This document shows, one piece after another, positions 1 through 4,315 of a stretch of 5,091 bases of DNA. The DNA lies in assembly GCA_017456685.1 (NCBI GenBank), contig JAFTIV010000088.1, forward strand, positions 1 to 5,091, written 5' to 3'. The notes beneath the pieces were generated by a model. That model did not search any database, was not told where the DNA came from, and saw nothing but the letters and a program-made list of their open reading frames with translations. The translations under genes and the position numbers were made by a program. The number at the start of each line of letters is the position of its first letter. Within the stretch, counting starts at the first letter, position 1. This DNA is from Clostridia bacterium (lineage in GTDB: Bacteria; Bacillota; Clostridia; Oscillospirales; CAG-272).

Positions 1-223
1 AATAGCCCTCTTCAAAAAGCTCCTTCCAAAGTGAAATGAGCCCCTCGTGCAAAAAATTAACAGTCTGCGCGCTTGTAGCCTTAATTTTTACGCCTGTTCT
101 CCTTTCGATGTCCTTGAACACCTCAACGCTTTTCTTGGTGGATTCATAGTAGCACCCATCGTCAAAAACGAAGGTGAAGCCTGCCTTTGCGTTGTTTAAA
201 TATTTTGCAACTGAAATTTTCAT
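1..223 (-). CDS. Probable polysaccharide deacetylase-like (NodB-fold) protein, N-terminal 74 codons only
   Basis: The frame opens at ATG (221-223) and runs off the left edge without a stop, giving 74 visible codons. The protein begins MKISVAKYLN. Residues 16-23 read GFTFVFDDG-like, matching the first metal-binding motif (TFDDG) of NodB/carbohydrate esterase 4 enzymes, with D21 and D22 as the acidic pair and Val in place of the usual Thr. Further on, KIKATSAQTV (46-55) and LWKELFEEGY (65-74) fit the next strand and helix of that fold, where the enzyme normally continues towards its SH-x3-H zinc motif, here off the edge. Family members remove N- or O-acetyl groups from polysaccharides or peptidoglycan. 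No signal peptide is visible at this N-terminus. It is the last visible gene of the hydrogenase operon, 9 bases after the kinase stop. The family call is inferred from one motif plus general resemblance, because the catalytic His motif cannot be seen. Confidence 0.65.
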   Translation of the reverse strand, partial: MKISVAKYLNNAKAGFTFVFDDGCYYESTKKSVEVFKDIERRTGVKIKATSAQTVNFLHEGLISLWKELFEEGY

Positions 224-228
224 ATATA

Positions 229-234
229 CCTCTT
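229..234 (-). promoter_or_regulatory. Ribosome binding site AAGAGG overlapping the upstream stop codon
   Basis: On the minus strand the sequence reads TAAGAGG-TATAT-ATG. The TAA stop of the P-loop kinase (233-235) shares bases with the AAGAGG Shine-Dalgarno of the deacetylase-like gene, with a 5-base spacer. This fixes the ATG at 223 as the start and implies co-transcription and probably coupled translation. Confidence 0.75.
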
Positions 235-790
235 AATTTGCTCCGCTCGGCAAGGAAAAATGCTTCTCAAGCCTGCTTAGCTCTCTTTGATTTCTAACTA
301 TGATTGTCTTTTTTTCGTGACCCTGTATCATTTTTTTGTACTTTTCACGGCGCTTCTTGCTTCTGCCCGTCCAAACGAGCCACCAAAAGAACTCGCGATT
401 TATGCGCTCCTCACAGCCCTCTGTAATTGACGGACGGCTCTTGCCCTTGTATGCCCTTTTGCGCCTTATAGCGCGCGCAAGACAAGAAAAACGGTTAAAG
501 CTCATAAAAATTATCAAATCCGCCTCAGCCATTCTGCGCTCGGGCTCAAGGGAGCTATATGTACCATCAATCACCCAGCGCTCGTTTTTGTCAAGAAAGT
601 CCTTGACGATTTTGTCGCGCTCGGCTCTTTCGCGCTCCTGCCAGCCACTTAGCCAATGTGCCCTATCAATATGCAGAACCTCTGCGTTCATTTTCGCACC
701 GAACTTGCGCGCAAGAGTGCTTTTGCCCGAGCCTGCATAGCCAATTATCGCTACACGGTCAAGGCTTTTTGAAATTTCGGGAATTTTCAT
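233..790 (-). CDS. P-loop NTPase, adenylate kinase-like (FlaR/topology-modulation family)
   Basis: This 185-residue protein is probably a cytosolic small-molecule or nucleotide kinase. The Walker A loop is GYAGSGKST at residues 17-25, with K23 as the phosphate-binding lysine. HID at 40-42 and WVIDGTY at 72-78 match the substrate-side motifs of this family. DLIIF at 91-95 is the likely Walker B strand. The Arg-rich stretch 107-120 and RPSITEGCEERI (119-130) correspond to the lid region of adenylate kinase-like folds. The length is normal for the family. Relatives are often annotated 'DNA topology modulation protein FlaR' or 'adenylate kinase', but the true substrate is generally unknown. The ATG (788-790) overlaps the hydrogenase stop by one base (TAATG). 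An AAAAGGG stretch lies about 10 bases upstream, so translation is probably coupled to the hydrogenase. The fold is certain; the substrate and any link to the hydrogenase are not. Confidence 0.88.
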   Translation of the reverse strand: MKIPEISKSLDRVAIIGYAGSGKSTLARKFGAKMNAEVLHIDRAHWLSGWQERERAERDKIVKDFLDKNERWVIDGTYSSLEPERRMAEADLIIFMSFNRFSCLARAIRRKRAYKGKSRPSITEGCEERINREFFWWLVWTGRSKKRREKYKKMIQGHEKKTIIVRNQRELSRLEKHFSLPSGAN

Positions 791-2229
791 TATTCGCTAA
801 CCCTTTTAAGAGAGTCGCTTATCGTCACGCTCTCGTTTCCAAGAGGGTCCTTTTTGGGCTTGTCGGTGCTATGAACAGGACAGCCAGCCCCGCCAACACA
901 GCCACCTACGCAAGCCATGCCCTCGATAAAGTTTGCATCAAGCTTGCCATATTTCATCTTGACAAGCGCGCTTACGCATTGCTCTATTCCGTTGCACGAG
1001 ATGCTCTTAAGCTCAAAGAACTCATTATCTCCGTGCTCGCAAATGCCCTCACGCACCGCATCGGCAAGTCCGCCACAGCGCGCAAAGTTTCTGCCAAAGA
1101 CAGAGGCGCCCATTGTGCTCTCCTCATTAAAGACGGTTATATCAATATCACGGCTTCCAAATAGCGCCTGAAGCTCCTCAAAGGTGATTACGCTATCAAC
1201 AAAATCGCGAACCTCCTTCTTTTGAAATTCAAGCTTTTTAGCGGTACAGGGACCGATGAATACAAATTTAGAGCTCGGCTCTCTCTGCTTAAGAAGCTTA
1301 CAAATTGCAGCCATTGGAGAAAGGGTCTGTGAAAGGTGCGGAATTAGCTCGGGGAATTGCTTCTCTACATGCGAAAGGAATGCAGGACAGCACGAGCTAA
1401 TCAGCGTGCCCTTAGAAACAAGCTCACGAGATTCCTCGTCAGCGACAATATCAGCGCCGAGCGCAGCCTCGACAACCTCGCTAAAGCCGAGCGCCTTAAT
1501 TCCTGCTATTACCTGACCCTGTGTCGCATAAGCGAACTGTGACGAGATTGACGGAGCAATTACGGCATACACCTTATAATTTTTTCCGCCATCGCTTTCC
1601 TTTATCATATTGATAACATCGCAAATGAAGCTCTTGTCAGAGATTGCGCCCCACGGACAATGGTAAACGCAGTTTCCGCAGGCAATACAGGTTGAATTAT
1701 CAATCTTTGCCTCCTTAGTTTCACCGCCTGCATAGATTGCCCTTATCTTACAAGCCTTCTCGCAGGGGCGCGTGCGGTGAGTTATTGCGCCATATGGGCA
1801 CACGCGCGAGCATTGACCGCACTCAACGCATTTTGATTTATCTATTCGTGCAATATGGCTTTTCTCGTCAAAGGAAATTGCGCCAAACTTGCACACATAC
1901 TCGCAGTTGTGAGCAAGACAGCCACGACACGCCTCGCCAACCTCGTAGCCTCCCGCAGGACACTCGTCACAGGCGATGCCGATAACCTCTATTACATTTG
2001 GATTGTTCCTGTCGCCACCCATTGCCATCTTAATTCTCTCCTCGAGAATTGCGCGCTCCTTGTAAATACAGCAACGAATTGACGGAGTGCTTCCAGGGGC
2101 GATTTCCTTAGGAATATCAAGGATTGTGTCAAGAAGCGTACCGTCCCATGTACGACGGGCAACCTCCTTTAGTACCTTATATTTAAGATACTGCACCTCA
2201 GTATCAAATTTTCGATTTTCTTGCTTCAT
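790..2229 (-). CDS. [FeFe] hydrogenase, group B1/B3 type
   Basis: This 479-residue iron-only hydrogenase is likely a soluble, ferredoxin-linked enzyme that makes or consumes H2. All three H-cluster motifs are present. P1 is SSCCPAF (C280 expected to relay protons, C281 to bind the cluster). P2 is IGPCTAKK (C328). P3 is EGMACVGGCVGGAGCP (C440 and C444). The CCPAF and GAGCP variants, and GPCTAKK in place of MPCTxKK, fit group B rather than the group A bifurcating or monomeric enzymes. The N-terminal half carries two ferredoxin clusters (C134/137/140/144 and C181/184/187/191). Upstream is a variant Cys set (C101-x2-C104-x4-C109-x3-C113), with extra Cys at 53/54, 87/90 and 156/160. ATG at 2229 is chosen as the start because AAAGAGG sits 5 bases upstream. 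A TTG at 2244 would add five residues but would put that ribosome binding site inside the gene. It is first in a three-gene operon. No HydE/F/G maturase is visible, so these must be encoded elsewhere. The physiological role of group B enzymes is less settled than that of group A. Confidence 0.94.
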   Translation of the reverse strand: MKQENRKFDTEVQYLKYKVLKEVARRTWDGTLLDTILDIPKEIAPGSTPSIRCCIYKERAILEERIKMAMGGDRNNPNVIEVIGIACDECPAGGYEVGEACRGCLAHNCEYVCKFGAISFDEKSHIARIDKSKCVECGQCSRVCPYGAITHRTRPCEKACKIRAIYAGGETKEAKIDNSTCIACGNCVYHCPWGAISDKSFICDVINMIKESDGGKNYKVYAVIAPSISSQFAYATQGQVIAGIKALGFSEVVEAALGADIVADEESRELVSKGTLISSCCPAFLSHVEKQFPELIPHLSQTLSPMAAICKLLKQREPSSKFVFIGPCTAKKLEFQKKEVRDFVDSVITFEELQALFGSRDIDITVFNEESTMGASVFGRNFARCGGLADAVREGICEHGDNEFFELKSISCNGIEQCVSALVKMKYGKLDANFIEGMACVGGCVGGAGCPVHSTDKPKKDPLGNESVTISDSLKRVSE

Positions 2230-2234
2230 AAAGA

Positions 2235-2241
2235 CCTCTTT
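2235..2241 (-). promoter_or_regulatory. Ribosome binding site AAAGAGG of the hydrogenase gene
   Basis: The minus strand reads AAAGAGG-TCTTT-ATG, with a 5-base spacer. It is the same arrangement as the AAGAGG-N5-ATG in front of the deacetylase-like gene. It decides the hydrogenase start at 2229 over the in-frame TTG at 2244. Just upstream (2244-2256) a short AAGCC-CTT-GGCTT hairpin can form in the leader. Confidence 0.75.
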
Positions 2242-2288
2242 CAAAAGCCAAGGGCTTGCCTTATCAATTAAGCATTTGTTATAATATT

Positions 2289-2317
2289 ATTCTATCATAT
2301 ATAAATACAAAGGTCAA
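2289..2317 (-). promoter_or_regulatory. sigmaA-type promoter of the hydrogenase operon
   Basis: On the minus strand a -35 box TTGACC (2317-2312) is followed by an exact 17-base AT-rich spacer and a -10 box TAGAAT (2294-2289). Transcription would start near 2282, giving a leader of about 50 bases before ATG 2229. The promoter begins 20 bases after the tetR stop, so the hydrogenase operon can be transcribed independently of tetR. Read-through from tetR is also possible, since no terminator is seen between them. Confidence 0.65.
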
Positions 2318-2336
2318 TAAAAAATATGACTTTAAA

Positions 2337-2909
2337 TTAAAGTTTAAATTGCACACCAAGCTCAAGCTGAGTGTGATAGCACAGCTCGCTAATAAGAGCC
2401 GTTGGCGCCACAAAGCCATCGCAAATCCATTTTGATATAATTGAGCGAAGCGCGCCCTTAAATGCCTCAAGCTCGTACTCTGCGCGCTCGTCCTCACTCT
2501 TACCTGCAAAGATGTCGTCAAGCACCCTTATTGTCATAAATTCACCATTTGTGATTAGCATAAGCGTCTCAAGAACCTCCTTGTAGCCCTCAAGATAAGA
2601 AAACAAATCGTTATACCACAAAAGTGGCTCCTCTCTGTATTTCTCGTCGCCAAGGGAGCGAGTTAGCGCATCAAGTATTTCGGCAACGGGGATTTTTATT
2701 ATATCCTCAACCGAGGTATAGTGCCTATAAAATGCAGTTCTTGACACACCCGCCTGCGCGACAAGCTCGCTTACGCTGATTTTGTCAAAGGGCTTTTTCT
2801 TAACAATGCGCAAAAGAGCGCCAAGAAGGCTCTCTCGTGTTATTTTTTTGGCTTCCTCGTTTGATAAATGAAGCGCCTCAAGGCTTTGAGCGCTTTTGCT
2901 TTTTGCCAT
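2337..2909 (-). CDS. TetR/AcrR-family transcriptional regulator
   Basis: This 190-residue DNA-binding regulator is probably a dimeric repressor. The N-terminal TetR domain covers roughly residues 22-70. The helix-turn-helix is ISVSELVAQAGVSRTAFYRHY (45-65), where AGVSRTAFYRHY is the classic TetR recognition-helix signature. The remainder (about 75-190) is helical and resembles the generic TetR-like C-terminal ligand/dimerisation domain. Its ligand cannot be read from sequence. ATG (2907-2909) is preceded by GAGG (2918-2921) with an 8-base spacer. The gene is divergent from the lipid kinase and sits upstream of the hydrogenase on the same strand. The shared intergenic region carries a perfect palindrome over the lipid kinase -10 box, so the kinase is the most likely target. 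The hydrogenase promoter shows no copy of that palindrome. Membrane-lipid or stress control is an inference from the neighbour only. Confidence 0.9.
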   Translation of the reverse strand: MAKSKSAQSLEALHLSNEEAKKITRESLLGALLRIVKKKPFDKISVSELVAQAGVSRTAFYRHYTSVEDIIKIPVAEILDALTRSLGDEKYREEPLLWYNDLFSYLEGYKEVLETLMLITNGEFMTIRVLDDIFAGKSEDERAEYELEAFKGALRSIISKWICDGFVAPTALISELCYHTQLELGVQFKL

Positions 2910-2941
2910 TTCATTAACCTCGTGTTTACATTTTTTTAAAA

Positions 2942-2974
2942 TTTGTCAACTGCGAAGGCGGATTTGTTGACAAA
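2942..2974. repeat. Inverted repeat TTTGTCAAC-N15-GTTGACAAA in the divergent control region
   Basis: Two exact 9-base arms (2942-2950 and 2966-2974) flank a 15-base spacer. Each arm contains TTGACA, one on each strand. The right arm is the -35 box of the lipid kinase promoter. The left arm reads TTGACA towards tetR, but no acceptable -10 box lies 16-18 bases from it. The repeat may be a second regulator site or partly a by-product of paired -35 boxes. Confidence 0.5.
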
Positions 2975-2995
2975 AATCGACTTTAGTGTTACAAT
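2967..2995 (+). promoter_or_regulatory. Near-consensus sigmaA promoter of the lipid kinase gene
   Basis: A perfect -35 box TTGACA (2967-2972) is followed by a 17-base spacer and a -10 box TACAAT (2990-2995). Transcription should begin around 3002, leaving a leader of about 50 bases. A promoter this close to consensus would be strong unless repressed, which fits the palindrome placed on its -10 box. Confidence 0.8.
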
Positions 2996-3003
2996 TGTAA
3001 CAC
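2986..3003. promoter_or_regulatory. Perfect 18-bp palindrome, candidate TetR operator
   Basis: GTGTTACAATTGTAACAC is fully self-complementary over 18 bases. It covers the whole -10 box (2990-2995) and the expected transcription start of the lipid kinase gene. A symmetric site of this size, between a tetR gene and a divergent target, is the usual layout of a TetR-family operator. A bound dimer would block RNA polymerase. Binding by this particular TetR protein is inferred, not shown. Confidence 0.7.
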
Positions 3004-3040
3004 CATCTTGATTGTAGCACGCATTCAAGAAAAAGTCAAT

Positions 3041-3046
3041 AAGGAG
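3041..3046 (+). promoter_or_regulatory. Ribosome binding site AAGGAG of the lipid kinase gene
   Basis: AAGGAG is followed by a 6-base spacer and ATG at 3053. It rules out the in-frame TTG at 3008, which lies within a few bases of the predicted transcription start, has no ribosome binding site, and would place this motif inside the gene. Confidence 0.85.
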
Positions 3047-3052
3047 AAAAAT

Positions 3053-3913
3053 ATGAAGCATTACATTTTGTACAACCCTCACGCAGGCAAAGCAAACAAC
3101 GCTGAGGCGCTTAGCTCACTTGCGCTTATGTTCGAGGAAGCAGAGCTTATAGATATGACCGAGATTAGTGACTATACTGTATTTTTCGGCGGTATTGATA
3201 AAAGCGATGCTATTGTTATCTGTGGCGGTGACGGAACGCTTAACCGCTTTGTAAACGACACGGAAGGGATAAAAATCAAAAATGAAATTTTTTATTATGC
3301 AAACGGAACGGGAAATGATTTTCTAAAGGATGTCAAGGCAGGAAGCCTTGAGAGCGTGTTTAGCATAACAAAATATCTTGAAGGCTTGCCCTCCGTTGAA
3401 ATAAACGGCAAGACAACTAAGTTTATAAATGGCGTAGGCTATGGAATTGACGGCTATTGCTGTGAGGTTGGTGATGAGCTTCGCGCTCAGGGCAAGAGGG
3501 TAAATTATAGCTCGATTGCAATTAAGGGCTTACTCTTTCACTATAAGCCAACTAAGGCAAGGGTAAGCGTTGACGGCAAGGCTTACGAATTTGATAAGGT
3601 CTGGATTGCGCCCACTATGAACGGACGATACTACGGTGGTGGTATGATGCCTGCCCCTGCGCAAAAAAGAAACAGCGGTGAGCTTACCCTTATGGTGTGG
3701 CACGGCTCAGGCAAGCTCTCAACCCTTATGGCATTCCCCTCGCTCTTTAAGGGTGAGCATTTAAAGCACGATAAAATGATTACTCTGCTAACGGGTAAGG
3801 AAATCACAGTTGAGTTCGACTCGCCACGCGCCCTTCAAATCGACGGGGAAACCGTGCTTAATGTCAGCTCCTATACCGCTCGCGCACACGCCCTTACACC
3901 TGTTATGGAATAA
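3053..3913 (+). CDS. Diacylglycerol/lipid kinase, YegS/DgkB/BmrU family
   Basis: This 286-residue cytosolic or membrane-peripheral kinase transfers phosphate from ATP to a lipid hydroxyl, in DgkB relatives diacylglycerol to phosphatidic acid for lipid recycling. The N-terminal strand YILYNPHAGK (4-13) matches the start of the diacylglycerol kinase catalytic domain. GGDGTLN (58-64) is the nucleotide-binding signature. GTGNDF (85-90) is the second conserved loop. FINGVGYGID (124-133) opens the C-terminal beta domain, and NGRYYGGGMMPAP (190-202) follows. LQIDGE (261-266) holds the Asp264/Glu266 pair equivalent to the catalytic base region of DgkB. The length is normal and no domain is missing. 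The start is ATG 3053 because of AAGGAG six bases upstream. The gene is transcribed alone, from a strong promoter carrying a palindromic operator candidate to an intrinsic terminator, and is divergent from tetR. The exact lipid substrate is unknown, since YegS-type members phosphorylate other lipids. Confidence 0.92.
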   Translation: MKHYILYNPHAGKANNAEALSSLALMFEEAELIDMTEISDYTVFFGGIDKSDAIVICGGDGTLNRFVNDTEGIKIKNEIFYYANGTGNDFLKDVKAGSLESVFSITKYLEGLPSVEINGKTTKFINGVGYGIDGYCCEVGDELRAQGKRVNYSSIAIKGLLFHYKPTKARVSVDGKAYEFDKVWIAPTMNGRYYGGGMMPAPAQKRNSGELTLMVWHGSGKLSTLMAFPSLFKGEHLKHDKMITLLTGKEITVEFDSPRALQIDGETVLNVSSYTARAHALTPVME

Positions 3914-3915
3914 AG

Positions 3916-3943
3916 AAAAAGGAAGCATTTTGCTTCCTTTTTT
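3916..3943 (+). terminator. Intrinsic terminator after the lipid kinase gene
   Basis: Arms AAAAAGGAAGCA (3916-3927) and TGCTTCCTTTTT (3931-3942) pair perfectly over 12 bases around a TTT loop. The core GGAAGCA stem is followed by a T6 run (3938-3943). It starts 2 bases after the TAA stop. The A-tract on the left arm means it could also act on minus-strand transcripts arriving from the hydrolase gene. Confidence 0.92.
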
Positions 3944-3951
3944 ATATTTGG

Positions 3952-4023
3952 TGAAATCCATACTTCGTATGGTTGAAATCCACGCGGTGCGTGGTTGAAA
4001 TCGAGGCAGAGCCTCGTTGAAAT
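3952..4023 (+). repeat. Hairpin array, three 22-base units linked by TGAAAT
   Basis: TGAAAT occurs at 3952, 3974, 3996 and 4018, an exact 22-base period. Between the copies lie three perfect hairpins, each with a 6-bp stem and a 3-base loop: CCATAC-TTC-GTATGG (3958-3972), CCACGC-GGT-GCGTGG (3980-3994) and CGAGGC-AGA-GCCTCG (4002-4016), each followed by T. The stems differ in sequence but all pair fully, so the pattern conserved is structure plus the TGAAAT linker. There is no coding signal here. It begins 8 bases after the lipid kinase terminator. Confidence 0.85.
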
Positions 4024-4042
4024 GAAAGCCGTCTAACTCAAG

Positions 4043-4065
4043 TCCAAAAAGCGAACCTTTTTGGA
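4043..4065. repeat. Central hairpin between the two arrays
   Basis: TCCAAAAA (4043-4050) and TTTTTGGA (4058-4065) form an 8-bp perfect stem with a 7-base loop, GCGAACC. It lies where the direct TGAAAT array gives way to the inverted one, and its last base begins the first inverted ATTTCA copy. There is no T-run after it on either strand, so it does not look like a standard terminator. Confidence 0.6.
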
Positions 4066-4144
4066 TTTCACCGCGAAGCGATTTCATCTGCAAAGCAGAT
4101 TTCAACCGTCGCAAGACGGATTTCATTGCGGAGCTTTGCTCTGC
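4065..4144 (-). repeat. Second hairpin array in inverted orientation, TGAAAT-linked
   Basis: Read on the minus strand, TGAAAT recurs (plus-strand ATTTCA at 4065, 4081, 4099 and 4120; spacings 16, 18 and 21). Between or beside the copies are hairpins GCAGAGC-AAA-GCTCCGC (4144-4128, one G-T pair), CCGTC-TTGC-GACGG, CTGC-TTT-GCAG (flanking AT extends it to 6 bp) and CGC-TTC-GCG. This is the same design as the array at 3952-4023 but on the other strand, with less regular stem length and spacing. The two arrays therefore face each other around the central hairpin. Confidence 0.78.
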
Positions 4145-4315
4145 CAGCAACGCCCGCTCCGTTCTAAGGGTGAAGAAGCAAGTTAGACAAGGCGCACTCC
4201 TGCGAACCCCCAAACCTCATTCTTCGCTTCGGGGAACCCCAGCGCAGAGGAAAGCCGACGGCGTATATGGCATACGCCGAGGTTGCCATCGAGGAGCAAC
4301 GATGTATAACGATGC
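4145..4315. other. Non-coding segment with further inverted repeats between convergent genes
   Basis: No convincing gene is present. The segment holds an 8-bp hairpin CGGCGTAT-ATGGC-ATACGCCG (4259-4279) and a GTTGC/GCAAC stem (4282-4286 with 4296-4300). It also holds competing CATCG/CGATG pairings, with CATCG at 4287 and CGATG at both 4300 and 4310. Short C-runs (4207-4211, 4237-4240) and a G-run (4231-4234) lie to the left. With the hairpin arrays it forms a roughly 365-base structured non-coding block ending exactly at the hydrolase stop codon. It may be part of the same repeat element or the 3' untranslated region of the hydrolase transcript. Confidence 0.5.

Larger units (their letters stand above)
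4031..4188. repeat. 158-base segment bounded by 8-bp inverted repeats GTCTAACT/AGTTAGAC
   Basis: GTCTAACT (4031-4038) and AGTTAGAC (4181-4188) are exact inverted copies that enclose the central hairpin and the whole inverted array. They could be the ends of a small non-autonomous mobile element or the closing stem of a large structured transcript. No target-site duplication is visible next to them, and the enclosed segment has no transposase gene. Confidence 0.4.

Noticed and set aside
336..1164. Plus-strand open frames opposite the kinase and hydrogenase genes
   Set aside because: They are antisense shadows of two well-supported minus-strand genes. Their translations are Ser/Arg/Leu-rich with no recognisable motif.
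2230..2244. TTG at 2244 as the hydrogenase start
   Set aside because: It overlaps the AAAGAGG ribosome binding site that serves the ATG at 2229, and it has no good site of its own.
2230..2288. Riboswitch in the hydrogenase leader
   Set aside because: The leader is only about 50 bases with one weak 5-bp hairpin and no recognisable aptamer core or terminator.
2921..2949. A tetR promoter using TTGACA at 2949-2944 on the minus strand
   Set aside because: At a 16-18 base spacing the -10 position reads AACACG-like sequence and falls next to the tetR ribosome binding site. It is therefore not listed as a promoter.
3008..3052. TTG at 3008 as the lipid kinase start
   Set aside because: It lies only a few bases from the predicted transcription start and lacks a ribosome binding site. 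ATG 3053 has AAGGAG at the right distance and starts the protein at the family's usual N-terminus.
3952..4126. CRISPR array, because of the regular short repeat with variable inserts
   Set aside because: The constant part is only 6-7 bases, the period is 22 or less, the variable parts are self-complementary hairpins, and the orientation flips halfway. No cas genes are present.
3944..4315. Insertion sequence or integron fragment
   Set aside because: There is no transposase or integrase reading frame, no target-site duplication and no recognisable att site. It is kept only as a possible non-autonomous repeat element.
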